Assembly: GCA_030867875.1 (NCBI GenBank) | Contig: JAOWCC010000917.1 | Span: 248,001 to 312,000 of the forward strand | DNA: 64,000 bases | Origin: Actinernus sp. WN-2022 | Lineage: Eukaryota > Cnidaria > Anthozoa > Actiniaria > Actinernidae | Reading direction: 5' to 3' | Shown here: piece by piece, positions 1 through 10,373 of the stretch | Layout: every line of letters begins with the position of its first letter | How positions within the stretch are numbered: the first letter of the stretch is position 1 | Position numbers and translations under genes: made by a program | The notes under the pieces: generated by a model | The model's input: only the letters and a program-made list of their open reading frames with translations | What the model was told of the DNA's origin: nothing | The model's database searches: none

Positions 1-79
1 CTCGCTACTCGTCGCTGATTGGTTCAATTCTGACGGCTTGACATTGACGATCTGAAATCTCGTTTCTTATTGGATGTGG

Positions 80-337
80 ATCTGGTCCCCCTCAGTGGAT
101 TTGGTCCCCCAGTGGATCTGGTCCCCCTCAGTGGATCTGGTCCCTCAGTGGATCTGATCCCCCTCAGTGGATTTGGTCCCCCAGTGGACCTAGTCCCCCT
201 CAGTGGATTTGGTCCCCCAGTGGATCTGGTCCTCCTCAGTGGATTTGGTCCCCCAGTGGATCTGGTCCCCCTCAGTGGATTTGGTCCCCCAGTGGATCTG
301 GTCCCCCTCAGTGGATTTGGTCCCCCAGGCGTTTCCC
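80..337. repeat. 36-bp minisatellite
   Basis: A 36-bp unit made of two 18-bp halves (CAGTGGATTTGGTCCCCC and CAGTGGATCTGGTCCCCCT-like) is repeated about seven times with few changes. It is a multiple of three and therefore translates without stops as a 12-residue repeat (VDLVPLSGFGPP). There is no other sign of a gene, so the open frame is best explained by the repeat. Confidence 0.9.
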
Positions 338-384
338 TAGTGGATTTGGTCTCCCCTTATATGCGAGTACCGTACGAGAACTAG

Positions 385-974
385 TATGACAAACAAGTTT
401 ATATATCTTTTGAAATCTGATGTTGCTAAATACTTATACTCAATTATTGACTTGTGATTTTAAGGATCTTTTGGAGTGTTTTGGAAATAGGAGTAATTCA
501 TAAGACAGAATGAATAAATAAAATAAGGTTTTATTACAACTAATTTTTAACCTTTTATAAATATCCGTTACACAGACAATCTACTACAATATGACAAGTA
601 AAGTTATCTCTAGTTATTAGTGTATCGCCGCGGAAGTCTGTAATTTCTATGCCAGGTGTGCTTTCTTCGATCATGGCTTATTTTCAAAGTCTATCGCAAC
701 TCTTTTATAACCATTCCTCGTGGTCTCTCCTTGGCCCGCCGTGCGGCGCCGGAAATGGCAAAATCTTACCACTCTCAAAGCACTTCATTAGTTCCTGGCG
801 CTGCCTTTATAAAATAACAATCCATGGATGATGATCGTCGTTGTATGTTCCCGACAGAAGAAATTCCAAAACTTCATTAAAATCTGTGCAAGCCATGATG
901 AAAATAATATAAATTCCAATAACAGCTATACACTGACATGCACCAGTTTCATACTTACGCGCGAACAAATAAAT
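385..974. other. Non-coding stretch, no gene recognised
   Basis: AT-rich sequence between the minisatellite and the first recognisable LINE motif. An open frame starts at 828, but its first 45 or so codons match no family I recognise. Reverse-transcriptase-like sequence is only evident from about 975. Confidence 0.5.
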
Positions 975-2139
975 GTCGCTCTTAAGTATAAAACTGCTTT
1001 ATTAAAGAGTGGTAGCCATACCGATGTAAATAATTATCAGCCGAATACTGTACTACCAACAATAAGCAAGATTCTCGAAAAAGCAATTCACACTCAAGTT
1101 TATGATTTCCTGTATAAGAATAACCTTTTGACGTGTAAGCAATTTGGATTTAGGGAGAAGCTATCTACTGCTGTTGCGCTTGCGCACGTGACCGATAGTA
1201 TTCTGCAGAATATGGATAAGGGCCGCATAACTGGCGCAGCGTTCTTGGATTTGTCCAAGGCGTTCGACACTGTCGATCATAAACTGCTCTTTTCCAAGCT
1301 CAAATCTATTGGCCTCTCAGATCACGTCACTGGTTGGTTGGACTCCTATTTGTCAAACAGACGCCAAGTCACAGCTGTCGACAACAATCATTCATCTTGT
1401 AATCACGTCCCAGTCGGGGTGCCTCAAGGAAGTATACTCGGCCCTTTGATGTTTCTTATTTACATCAATAGTTTGCCAAACTGTCTCAAGTCGTGTGAAG
1501 TTTTCATGTACGCCGACGACACTGTTATATATTACTCCTCGTCATCTCCCAAGGATATCGAAATGAAGCTAAATAGTGATTTAGCCAATGTTGCAAATTG
1601 GTTTAATGACAATCTTTTGACTCTGAACATCAAAAAGTCGAACTTTATGGTCATTGGAAGTGCTCACAAGTTAAAGTCTTGTGGTAGTGTCTCGCTTATT
1701 ATAGATAGTGTCACACTTGATCGGACCAATACAATCAAATATTTAGGAGTCACTATTAATCAAACTATGACTTGGTCCGATCATGTTGACACTATTATAT
1801 CAAAGTCCAATCAACGCATTAGACATTTACTACCCCGGCGAGCTCGTTTAACTCTATATAATGCCCTGATATTGCCAATTTTAGATTACGCTGATATCGT
1901 ATAGGGGGATAAAGACAATGTTACCATCATGAATAGTCTACAAATAGTCCAGAACAAGACTGCTAAAGTGATTTTAGACGCCTCCCCTTTCTCGTCCTCA
2001 ACAGAAGCCCTCCAGACTTTGGGCTGGAAAACGCTTAGTCAACGGCGGCGAGCACACAGATGTACACTAGTTTACAAACTTATGTACAGTCAAATAATTG
2101 ACTTTGATTTTAATATTTTATTAAATAAAGATGTACATA
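975..2139 (+). pseudogene. LINE reverse transcriptase, 5'-truncated, upstream part of a split copy
   Basis: This is the reverse transcriptase of a CR1/L2-like non-LTR retrotransposon, which copies its own RNA into nicked chromosomal DNA. The frame opened at 828 shows the usual RT blocks in order: VNNYQPNTVLPTISKILEKA, AAFLDLSKAFDTVDHKLL, VPVGVPQGSILGPLMFLIYI and the catalytic FMYADDTVIY. The thumb region follows (KYLGVTINQTMTW, LILPILDYADIV). The endonuclease domain and 5' end are absent, as is usual for 5'-truncated copies. One in-frame TAG at 1902-1904 sits where a Trp codon would be expected, and reading continues in the same frame (MNSLQIVQNKTAKVILDASP). The frame stops matching LINE sequence exactly at 2139, where an 8-bp TGTACATA ends. 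The rest of the gene lies at 27,240 onward. Confidence 0.88.
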
Positions 2140-2462
2140 GTAGTATAGGAGTTGAGGGCACGAGATCATTTTTGCAAAAATGCTCTCTTACGCCTCAACT
2201 CATATCCTACTTTCCAACTATTGGAAATAATCTCAAGGTCTACTATTTTAGGTCTACTATTTTAGGTGGAGTTTGAGTACGAACACCCTTCATGAAGGTT
2301 GTTCAATCATTGAACCCAACTCCTATACTACTATATCCAACTGTCGGAAATTATTTTATGGGTAACTATATTAAGATAATTCTCAGAAATATATGATAGC
2401 GATATTTTATGATTCTATATGTTTTATAAATTAATAGTGCGTTTTATAATGACAAGTCTGAA

Positions 2463-2875
2463 GTATTGTGGTGCCATGGACTTCAACCTGGGTAAACCAG
2501 CTGAGATACCGAACAACTAAAAAAATACAATTTTGTTTGGCATATCTCTTTTGGGCTTGTGTTCAATATCCCGAAGTGCTCAGGCATACTGTAGTGCCAT
2601 GCATGGACTTCAACCTGGGTAAACCAGCTGGGATACCGAACAATTTAAAAATATTTTTTTTGGCGTACATATCTTTTAGACCTGTGTTCAATATCCCGAA
2701 ATGCTCAGGCATACTGTAGTGCCATGGACTTCAACCTGGGTAAACCAGCTGGGATACAGAACAACTAAAAAATATATATTTTTGGCGTACATATCTTTTA
2801 GGCCTGTGTTCAATATATCTCTTTTTATAGGCTTGTGTTCAATATCCCTAAGTGCTCAGACTTCAACCTGGGACT
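2463..2875. repeat. Tandem repeat of about 121 bp, three and a half copies
   Basis: Each copy contains TGCCATGGACTTCAACCTGG, then CAGCTGGGATACCGAACAA, then GTTCAATATCCCGAAGTGCTCAGGC. Copies begin near 2463, 2592 and 2713, and a truncated fourth begins near 2836. Spacer lengths vary through A/T runs. No coding role is visible. Confidence 0.85.
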
Positions 2876-3941
2876 AAATATTTTTGGGCACTTTCCCCAA
2901 GCATCACGCCAGATGCTTTACTTTCCCCTTTTTTCTTGGTCACTTCTTCGGCGATTTGGTTTAGCATTGACTGCACATCAGAATTCTGGACACCCGCTTT
3001 ATATTTCTCACAAATATCGCTGATCATGCTCCAAATGTGTGCCTTTGAAGCTCTTCTGGACCTTGAACTTTGGGGGACTTCCCGCCATTTTCGCTGCCAT
3101 ATAATTTCCTTCTACTTTATATATACGTACGTGTTCGTTACTCGATTTCTTTCGTTCTGTTTTCAGGGATGTAATTTCCTCGTTTGCTCTCGCCAGAGAC
3201 ACTTTTAAGCTTTGAATCTCCTCGTAATCGGCTGGCGGGGTTGGTGTTTCGTCCTGACCGAGAAGCGATTGCGAGTGGTTTGTTCTTTTCAATTGTTTAT
3301 TAGCCACTGATAATTCTCTAACATGAAATTCTTCTGATTTTGGCGCATAATTGCCGCCAAAACGACGAATGTCGTAGCGAGATAGGCCTAGATACATTAA
3401 TCCCGAAAAATGGTCTAAAAATCTTTCCGGATATTCCCCCAAAAATGTCTAAAAATCCCGAATTTTCCCCCTAAAAATCTCGATTAATCCCGAAAAATGG
3501 TCTAAAAAATGTTCCGGATATTCTCTATAAATGTCTAAGAATCACGATTTATCCTTAAAAATTAAACAATTTGTTATATATATTGTGTTTCTTTATTCTA
3601 TTTGTATAAATGCACAATTTATCATTAATTTTGTCATCGAAAGAAATAACATTACCCGATTACCGTTACACGATTCTCGCATTCACGTGTAAGTGACAAG
3701 CTTTGTTACATTTTTTACAAACTTCTGATAATAACTGGTTACTGATGTGACAGTGTGACACCTAACTTAACTTGTGTCCAATCCAATGTGTCCGTACTAT
3801 ACTACCGTACCCTGTGTGACGTTTCGTGTGGCTTATGGAAGGACAAATCTGTAAATAGCTCGCCAGAGAAAACTCAAACAAATATGTATCAAGCAAATAA
3901 TATTGATGTTACAACTGTAAATTGGTTCACCGTCCCAAAAG

Positions 3942-5364
3942 TTAACGATTATTAACCCTGAGCATCAAGGCCGCCTCGATGTAGTCTTCTAGTGCATCGT
4001 GCTGTTGATCGCCAAACATCGTGGCCAGCAGGGAAAAGACTCTCTCGGCAGCGGCGGATGATGGCTGTATGAGAACGATTCGTTGGACTGCAGCAGACCA
4101 TGCCAGGAGCTCTTGATCTTGTACCTTCCACCATGGCCACATGTCTACCAGAGGGTCAAAATCATCGGGAATGTCTGCGGCCTTGACAAGATACATTGGA
4201 AGCTCTCTCCTTAACGACTGGATCTGGTTGTTGTCTACGAACGGTATTTCGCCTAGCTGATCGATATCTGCAGCGTTAGGTCGAGACACCTTCACATACT
4301 TAGGGTTGAATAGACGTGCTGCCTTGAAGACCCGGACGGATCTTGCCACCACCGGATCATTCACCAACGTCTGGGAGTAGTATGCAAAGGCTGGCACAAG
4401 GCACTCTCCCACGGCATACTGGTACCATCTCATTTGGTCAGCCACATTCAGGGGAAACATCTCTTGAAGAGTGTTTGTGATAGTAGGGAAGTTCTGTACG
4501 TGAATAAACGCACCTAGCTCCTCCAGCTTCTCGAATGCAATTAAAACTAGAGCACCGTCTCCCTCTAGGGTATAGGTCGCTTGAACGAACCTTTCAAGCT
4601 CCACAAGAGCAGCAAACTCAACCCTCAGCTTAACTGGATTTTGGCGCAGTACTTCAGATAGCTTCTGTCGGGATGCTTTTGCAAACTCCTCGTCATGGGA
4701 AAGAAATGCAGGGATGTGCGCCCACTCCTCGAATACAACCTTCGCACATTCCCAAAGACTCCACCATCGAGTCGAGTTGTAGCGCGGCATGATTTTCCCG
4801 GTTAGGTTCTTCCACACTCTCCTTCCCTTCATACTTGTCGTGAAGATAATATTCCATGATGACATGAATGGTGTCAACTCGGTCTAGGAAGTGGGAGATA
4901 CAGCCAACATCAAGCATGCTTGGATATAAAATGGACACTGTCCTGAGGGCCTTGGTGTTCACAGGAGCTCTATCTCGCATTGCAGCGAGCAGTTGACTCT
5001 GGAGGACATCTAGTTTCCTGTGCAGCACCTCGATGATGATTCGTGCCAGCTCATCTCCATTAACGGAATTCTGGGTGAGCTGGAAACGAACAAGCCTGAA
5101 TTGCACTTCCCAATCATTGACAAATCTCACAAGGACCACCAGTGCCTCGCCATCTCTGGTCGTGCCGTCAAAGATTATGCTGATATCTTTTCCCTTTATC
5201 TCTCTTTCCAAGCACTTGTATTCTTCTTCTAGTACAAAGAAGTGAAGCAGCAAAGCATTCTGGGAATATGGGATTAACCGCTGACCGGTATTATTTGTAG
5301 GAAAGTGACTCAATAGTGCAAACCAGAGGAGGGTGATCACGCGTCGAAAAGGATCATGGTTCAA
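3942..5364 (-). pseudogene. hAT-family transposase, frameshifted
   Basis: hAT transposases cut and paste their element using an RNase H-like catalytic core and dimerise through a conserved C-terminal domain. Two minus-strand frames make up the gene. The upstream one (5364 to about 4880) includes IIFDGTTRDGEALVVLVRFV, matching the first catalytic Asp region, and ends near FLDRVDTIHV. The downstream one (from about 4875) starts MTPFMSSWNIIFTTS, continues MPRYNSTRWWSLWE, and ends with the dimerisation signature QPSSAAAERVFSLLATMFG followed by LEDYIEAALMLRVN and the stop at 3942. The change of frame near 4865-4880 inactivates it. A BED zinc finger, usual at the N-terminus, is not visible before 5364; it may lie on another exon or be missing. 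Confidence 0.85.
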
Positions 5365-8300
5365 ATTGATTTTTGAAGTCAGTCGTCACTTGCAGTCGAT
5401 GTGTGCGGAGCTCTAGCATTTGGTGTATTTTTGATTTTCTCACGTCCATTTTTCTTAGCCAGAGTATCCAGTCATCCTTAAAACTCACTTCATCTTGGCT
5501 TGATTCCACTGTGTTCATATATTGCTTGAAATAACTTCATTCCAGTTTTCGGGAAGTTTGTTTTAGTGCTCTTTGGGGACTTTGTCCGAGTCTCTCTTTT
5601 TATACGAGCCCTTACCCTTAAGCGTAGGTGCGAGAATTTAACCAAAAATGACAACCATTAGGTTCTCGTTTGCCTCGCATCCTTTCGAATGTTGATTACA
5701 GTGAACGAGCTACGTTTTTGGCGATAAACCATGGTGGTTGAAGGCTTGATACTGCTAAATTATTTGTTCATATTTTCGGCGATTTTCGTTTGTAATTTAA
5801 CCTATTATCGACCACTTTACTTTGATCGCTACTAGTCGTATAACGAAGAGGGCTCTTGACAATGTTTTTCTTCCTTCGTGATCTTTAGTAGTTGTAGCTA
5901 CGTTCCTTTCGAATTTCACTATTTCCCCTGAAAATCGACTGAACATGTCCGTTGTTGACAAGCCTATTTATCGGCCATATTAACCCACTATCGGCCAAGC
6001 AATACCTATTATCGGCCACACGATGTTTGTTCGCTTTATAACCATATGAAATTAACTAGAGTTATTCAGCGATATTTAGGCCTGTAAATGGGCAAGCGTG
6101 GCGGGGTCCGAATAAGCGCTCTTGTTTCCTTGTTACATTTTTATATAAAAAAATTATGCATATTGACTGCAAAATGGCATTTGTCCGAGTGTTTTATCAC
6201 ATCTGCATGTTTATGTAACTATTAGTATTTAGTTTATAACAATGCGAGGGATTTTTTACTATAATTTTTCTTATTTTTTTCTTTAAGAATGCACAATGTT
6301 GCACATGACGTGTATATTCCCTGTTCAAGGGGGGGGGGGGGGGGGGTGTGTCATTGCTGGATATGTTACAGTGGTCTTCCTTAACCCATTAAACAAAAAT
6401 TATAATATTCAGAATAGAAACAAAAGAAAACATTGGAATTAGGGTCTAATAGTCTGTGTCTATTAGTCTAATATCTATTTCATGGGTAGAGTAAAATCAC
6501 TATTTATAATATTTCAGTCTCTAACACGAATTGGTATAGAGGGCTGCATACTTCAGTTTTAGTTTGTGCTACAGTGATGAACTATATTCATTTGCAATTA
6601 TTATTGACAGACTATACTGGATCAAATTATTGTTTCCTTTAGTTTTCTTTCAGTAATTTCTATTTCTGGGGGTGGTACTTAAAATAAGGTTAACTTGTAC
6701 TTACAAATATAAAACTAGTATAAATATGATGGACAAAAGTCTAATATGCAAGGCAACGATGAAACATACACAGAATATGATAATTACATCGTAAATCATC
6801 TTTTCTATTGAAACAGCATGTTCCCTTTACAGTCCATACTTAGTGTTTGTTTGATACGTGCAGAACATGACTAATAAGACATCAGTGTTGTCAGTTCTGT
6901 ATCCAACAAGCACTATGGTAGCTAGGGTCTGTTGGAGGGAGGTCTTAACTGATCACTGACTTCCCCTATCCCAGTTCGATGAAATGTCCATAACACAGAT
7001 GTACAACTTTTTTATTAACGCATAGACTGTCTAATCAATGTGGGAGCTGTTTTTGTGTACACTACGCATGACTGGTAAACCATATAGAGCTGAACGCAAT
7101 TATTTACATTTATTATAAAAATTCATGAATTTTTTGTGGTTCCAGAAAATATCCATACCCCTCCCATGGAAGGGATGTATCTTAAGAACCCACCCCCCCT
7201 ACCCCAGGATTTCCCCCCACCCCTCCAGAAATACCTTGTTTGTAGAACAGCGAGCCCCCTCCTCTCCGGAAATTTCATTGCTTACTAACATGGACCTGAT
7301 GGTGTCTGCGTAATTACCATTAATTGAAATCCAGCATTTTTGAAAAGACTTTTCCTTGATTTTTTTTAGAGTTTATGGCTCTCACATTCCCCAAGATTAT
7401 GTACAATTTAAAGATTAAAAGGTTTAAAGATCTATTTCAGTCCAGTTCTTAGGCATTTAGAGTTCATCAATAGAGCGAATACTGAAAACTTGAGCTAATT
7501 AAACGCAAACCTCCCCCTCGTAGCTATCTTGTAGTGAAGTCAAGGTAATGCAGGCACCAATTAATATGGCTTTTCAGTCAGCCATATTGGATTACAGCTC
7601 TGCTTTGCACAATCACATGCATACACTATACATGCACACACTCTTTAGAGTGACAAAATAATGTATTGTTTTTGTAGATTTTAGAACAGATAAGAAAGCT
7701 GGCAAGAAAATGACTGCAACTTTTATTCTCTCGATTCAACGATCAGTAAGATTTATATTTTATGCCACTAGTGACTTGTTTGGCGAGTTAAATTTCGCTT
7801 GGAAAATCCTCTGGAAATATATAGCATGGACATACCCCATGTCTGATAATTTCTGGAACCACACAATATTTTATAGTTTCATAATTAACAAGTATAGTTT
7901 ACAACATTTGTGTGAGTGTTGTATCGGTCTAAACAATCTCTCACCTCCAACTCCAGCAATTTCTCACCTCCAGTTCGAGATTGTATAGGCCAATAAAATG
8001 CTCCCACTCACGTTGTAAACACTACGATTGTTTACCATTTCCACGAAAATTCTGGAAATTTAGGTTGGAATATAAATGGTAAAAGTTTTTTCCGGTTTGT
8101 ATGGTAGAACAATAATTAATTAAATGGAACATCTAAAAAATTAGTCGAAAATTCCCAACCGGAATCCAGGCCTTATGCCGACATTTTTTCATCTGGTACA
8201 AATGGTAAACGTTTTTCCAATTGGGAAATTCCATATGTAAACTTTTGTATACACAAACTCAGACCGACCAGGATATGTCTGTGTAAATGGTGAACAAGCT

Positions 8301-9374
8301 AACATGTACATAAACAAGAGTCCCCCCCTCCCCCTTGATACAACAGCTCAGGCCTTGAATTACAGTCTCTGATCATGATGACCACCAGTAGATACTTGAC
8401 AATACCTAGCAGACAAATACAGTATTGGTATCAGACTTTTCATGAATAAATTTATGCTCCTTAACAGTTTTACTCGAACAAGGAGTGATTTGAGATCCAA
8501 TTTGGTTCAGTAGGGCGCAGGTTTCTTGAATGTTTTGGAATGTTCGTATGTCAAAAATGAGAAAATGAATTATTAAAACGTATCTGTCAGGGTACTCGAT
8601 ACAAAGAAGTCGTTCCCAGATATTTATGAATAGCCATAAGTCTTATATAAAGTTTTTTTTATAGCCATTCTTCGTTTAGAATGTTGCTATACACTACTCA
8701 CGCGTCGTTCTTGTTTGGCCGTATTGTGTCACAAACATGGCCGCAGAAAATGCAAAATCGCAAGAAAATGGTGAGAGGTTCAAGGGGGTACTTGTGGTTT
8801 AATTTTTTTAACATGGACTAAAGCATTGATCAATGAAAAATGAAATAGGTTTCCTTAATCGTTTCCTTAGATATGGAAGGATGAAAATGGGCTAAATTTC
8901 TATTTTTCGAAATCAAGAAAAATATGAAGGCTTCACTTTCACAAATAAAAAATACCAGTAATTCCTCTTACCTTGAAGTGATAGTTCACATAGCTGATCT
9001 TGTGATAATATTCTGTCGATATACATCCATTTTAGCTTCTAAACTCCAATATTCTGGACGCACAGAGCAATATTTTTCCCTTTCATGGATATTCTCGAGA
9101 GAAAACTCGGAAATTTTTTGCCGTGTTCTGATTGGCTGAAGAAGTCCCGTGACGCGTGATCACCCTCCTCTGAGTGCAAACGGGGTTTGTGACTTGTGAG
9201 ATTGGCACTGGCGATCAATTAAGTTGAAAAGTGGCAGTATTTCCTCGGAATTTTAGCTTAATACCTCAAAAAAAATCTAAAAATCCTAACATTTTCTAAA
9301 AATTTTGGTTTTCTAAAAATCTTTTTCTCCTCTAAAAATCCTTAAAAAAATCCGGATTAATGTATCTAGGCCTA
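5365..9374. other. Non-coding interior and right end of the hAT element
   Basis: Four kilobases without a recognisable gene. It contains an 18-20-base G run near 6330 and short pyrimidine-rich tracts. A 22-bp sequence starting GACGCGTGATCACCC at 9151-9172 is present as an exact reverse complement within the transposase frame at 5324-5345. Promoter and 5' untranslated exons of the minus-strand transposase are likely here but cannot be placed from sequence alone. Confidence 0.5.
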
Positions 9375-9415
9375 TAGCGAGACACCCACCTTTCCATCGA
9401 CAATCCTGCAGCCAT

Positions 9416-9993
9416 TCATCCAAATCCAAAAGCCCGCTATTTTCTATTTGGACACTGTCGGCTAGTGGCGAAGAAAACTGCGAAGGGATCGTGCAACCAG
9501 GCTGTTTGACAGGAACTTACACAATTTCACGCCGCAAATTTCCGAATTCAGAAAATGCCAGTGCTGCGGAGAATTTGCCGCTCGATTCAGCGAGAAAAAC
9601 ACGGTGCAAAGCGGATACGTCCATAAGTCGAAGCACGAGTCCAGTATGCGAAGCAATCCTTTACCTTAATTTCATAATACTGTATTTCCCGCTCATGTCA
9701 AAATGCCACTGGCACTGAAGTACAGCCCCTGAAATAACGCAGGATCCGCAAGATCGAAGATCCTCAAACGTGTTTTGTGTACAATCCTTTGCTGACATAA
9801 AGTAATTACCAAAGCGATCAAGCGAAAACCGCAAATTACAATAATGATTGATATTTGCCACGACTATGACGTCACTCCATAGCAACCGGCCCGCACGCAT
9901 TTCCGAACTTCCGATGATCTCTGGCTCGTTATGTGATACCCAAGCCAACCCATATCCTCTCAAGGTTAAACTATATGCAAATATCTGATTACC
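9416..9993. other. Outer-insertion sequence between hAT and Polinton-like elements
   Basis: This piece belongs to the 25-kb insertion itself. On the plus strand, about 9467-9660, one frame reads ATRLFDRNLHNF and then FRKCQCCGEFAARFSEKN followed by VHKSKH, a CxxC...HxxxxH arrangement resembling a zinc finger. It lacks a start codon and could be an exon or chance. A CRE-like TGACGTCA occurs near 9869. No function can be assigned. Confidence 0.3.
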
Positions 9994-10205
9994 CATTACG
10001 TGATCCTTAGAAAATAGACAGTCGATGATGTTATATGAAGGGACTTTCCCTCTGGAGTATTATGTCTAAACATGTCTATTGTATTAAGGTCGTGTGATCG
10101 TCATATGACTAACACCTGATTATTAGGTATACAAATAGTTAAGTAAGATTTACTATGATATTTAAAGAAGATTTTACCCAAAAGTTTACTCAGACTTTGA
10201 TTCGA
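9994..10205. repeat. Left TIR of the Polinton-like element
   Basis: Blocks in order: CATTACGTGAT, CTCTGGAGTATTATG, TCTAAACATGTCTATT, GTAAGATTTACTA, AGAAGATTTTA and GTTTACTCA. All are found in the same order on the opposite strand at 26,945-27,118, with small gaps and substitutions between blocks. Confidence 0.8.
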
Positions 10206-10373
10206 AATACCTAAGTTAATTTCAACTTTACGAAATCAGATAACCAAATGTGAATAGATGACATTTACAACACTTATGTAATGACTGACGCAACTGTGTC
10301 GTGACGTCATAGGTTCTTTTCCATATGTGCTTTAAGCAGTATAAAAATATAATCTTTATTAATAGTATATAGA

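Larger units (their letters stand above)
3383..9374 (-). mobile_element. hAT DNA transposon, 5,992 bp, intact ends
   Basis: Both termini begin with TAGGCCTAGATACATTAATC (21 bases identical in inverted orientation). The 8 bp TAGCGAGA flank it exactly at 3375-3382 and 9375-9382, the duplication length typical of hAT elements. Subterminal CTAAAAATC motifs recur several times near both ends, as expected of transposase-binding sites. The internal minus-strand gene (3942-5364) encodes a hAT transposase. The clear ends combined with a frameshifted transposase suggest a copy that inserted fairly recently and has since been inactivated, or was mobilised in trans. Confidence 0.93.
3008..9415 (-). pseudogene. 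Unknown coiled-coil ORF split by the hAT insertion
   Basis: The minus-strand frame at 3374-3008 encodes about 120 residues ending at a stop at 3008. It contains SRYDIRRFGGNYAPKSEEF and a heptad-like segment (EEIQSLKVSLARANEEITSL) suggesting a coiled coil. The upstream end of that frame lies in the hAT TIR and is spurious. If the hAT element and one copy of its duplication are ignored, the frame runs back through the TSD into 9383-9415, giving a Met start at 9415 (MAAGLSMERWV, then SRYD) preceded by two in-frame stops. That suggests a first coding exon hit about 11 codons after its start. A GTACGT donor-like site occurs near 3128, so the reading beyond it may be intron. It belongs to the 25-kb outer insertion. 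I do not recognise the product; it could be a captured host exon or an element gene. Confidence 0.5.

Noticed and set aside
70..384. 104-codon proline-rich frame
   Set aside because: Product of a 36-bp minisatellite, a multiple of three, with no flanking gene evidence.
6328..6348. Long G run as a possible G-quadruplex regulatory site
   Set aside because: A homopolymer run of uncertain length in a transposon interior. No gene start or other quadruplex pattern nearby.
9661..9996. 111-codon minus-strand frame upstream of the split ORF
   Set aside because: No family resemblance. It overlaps the Polinton-like TIR boundary and lacks splice or promoter support.
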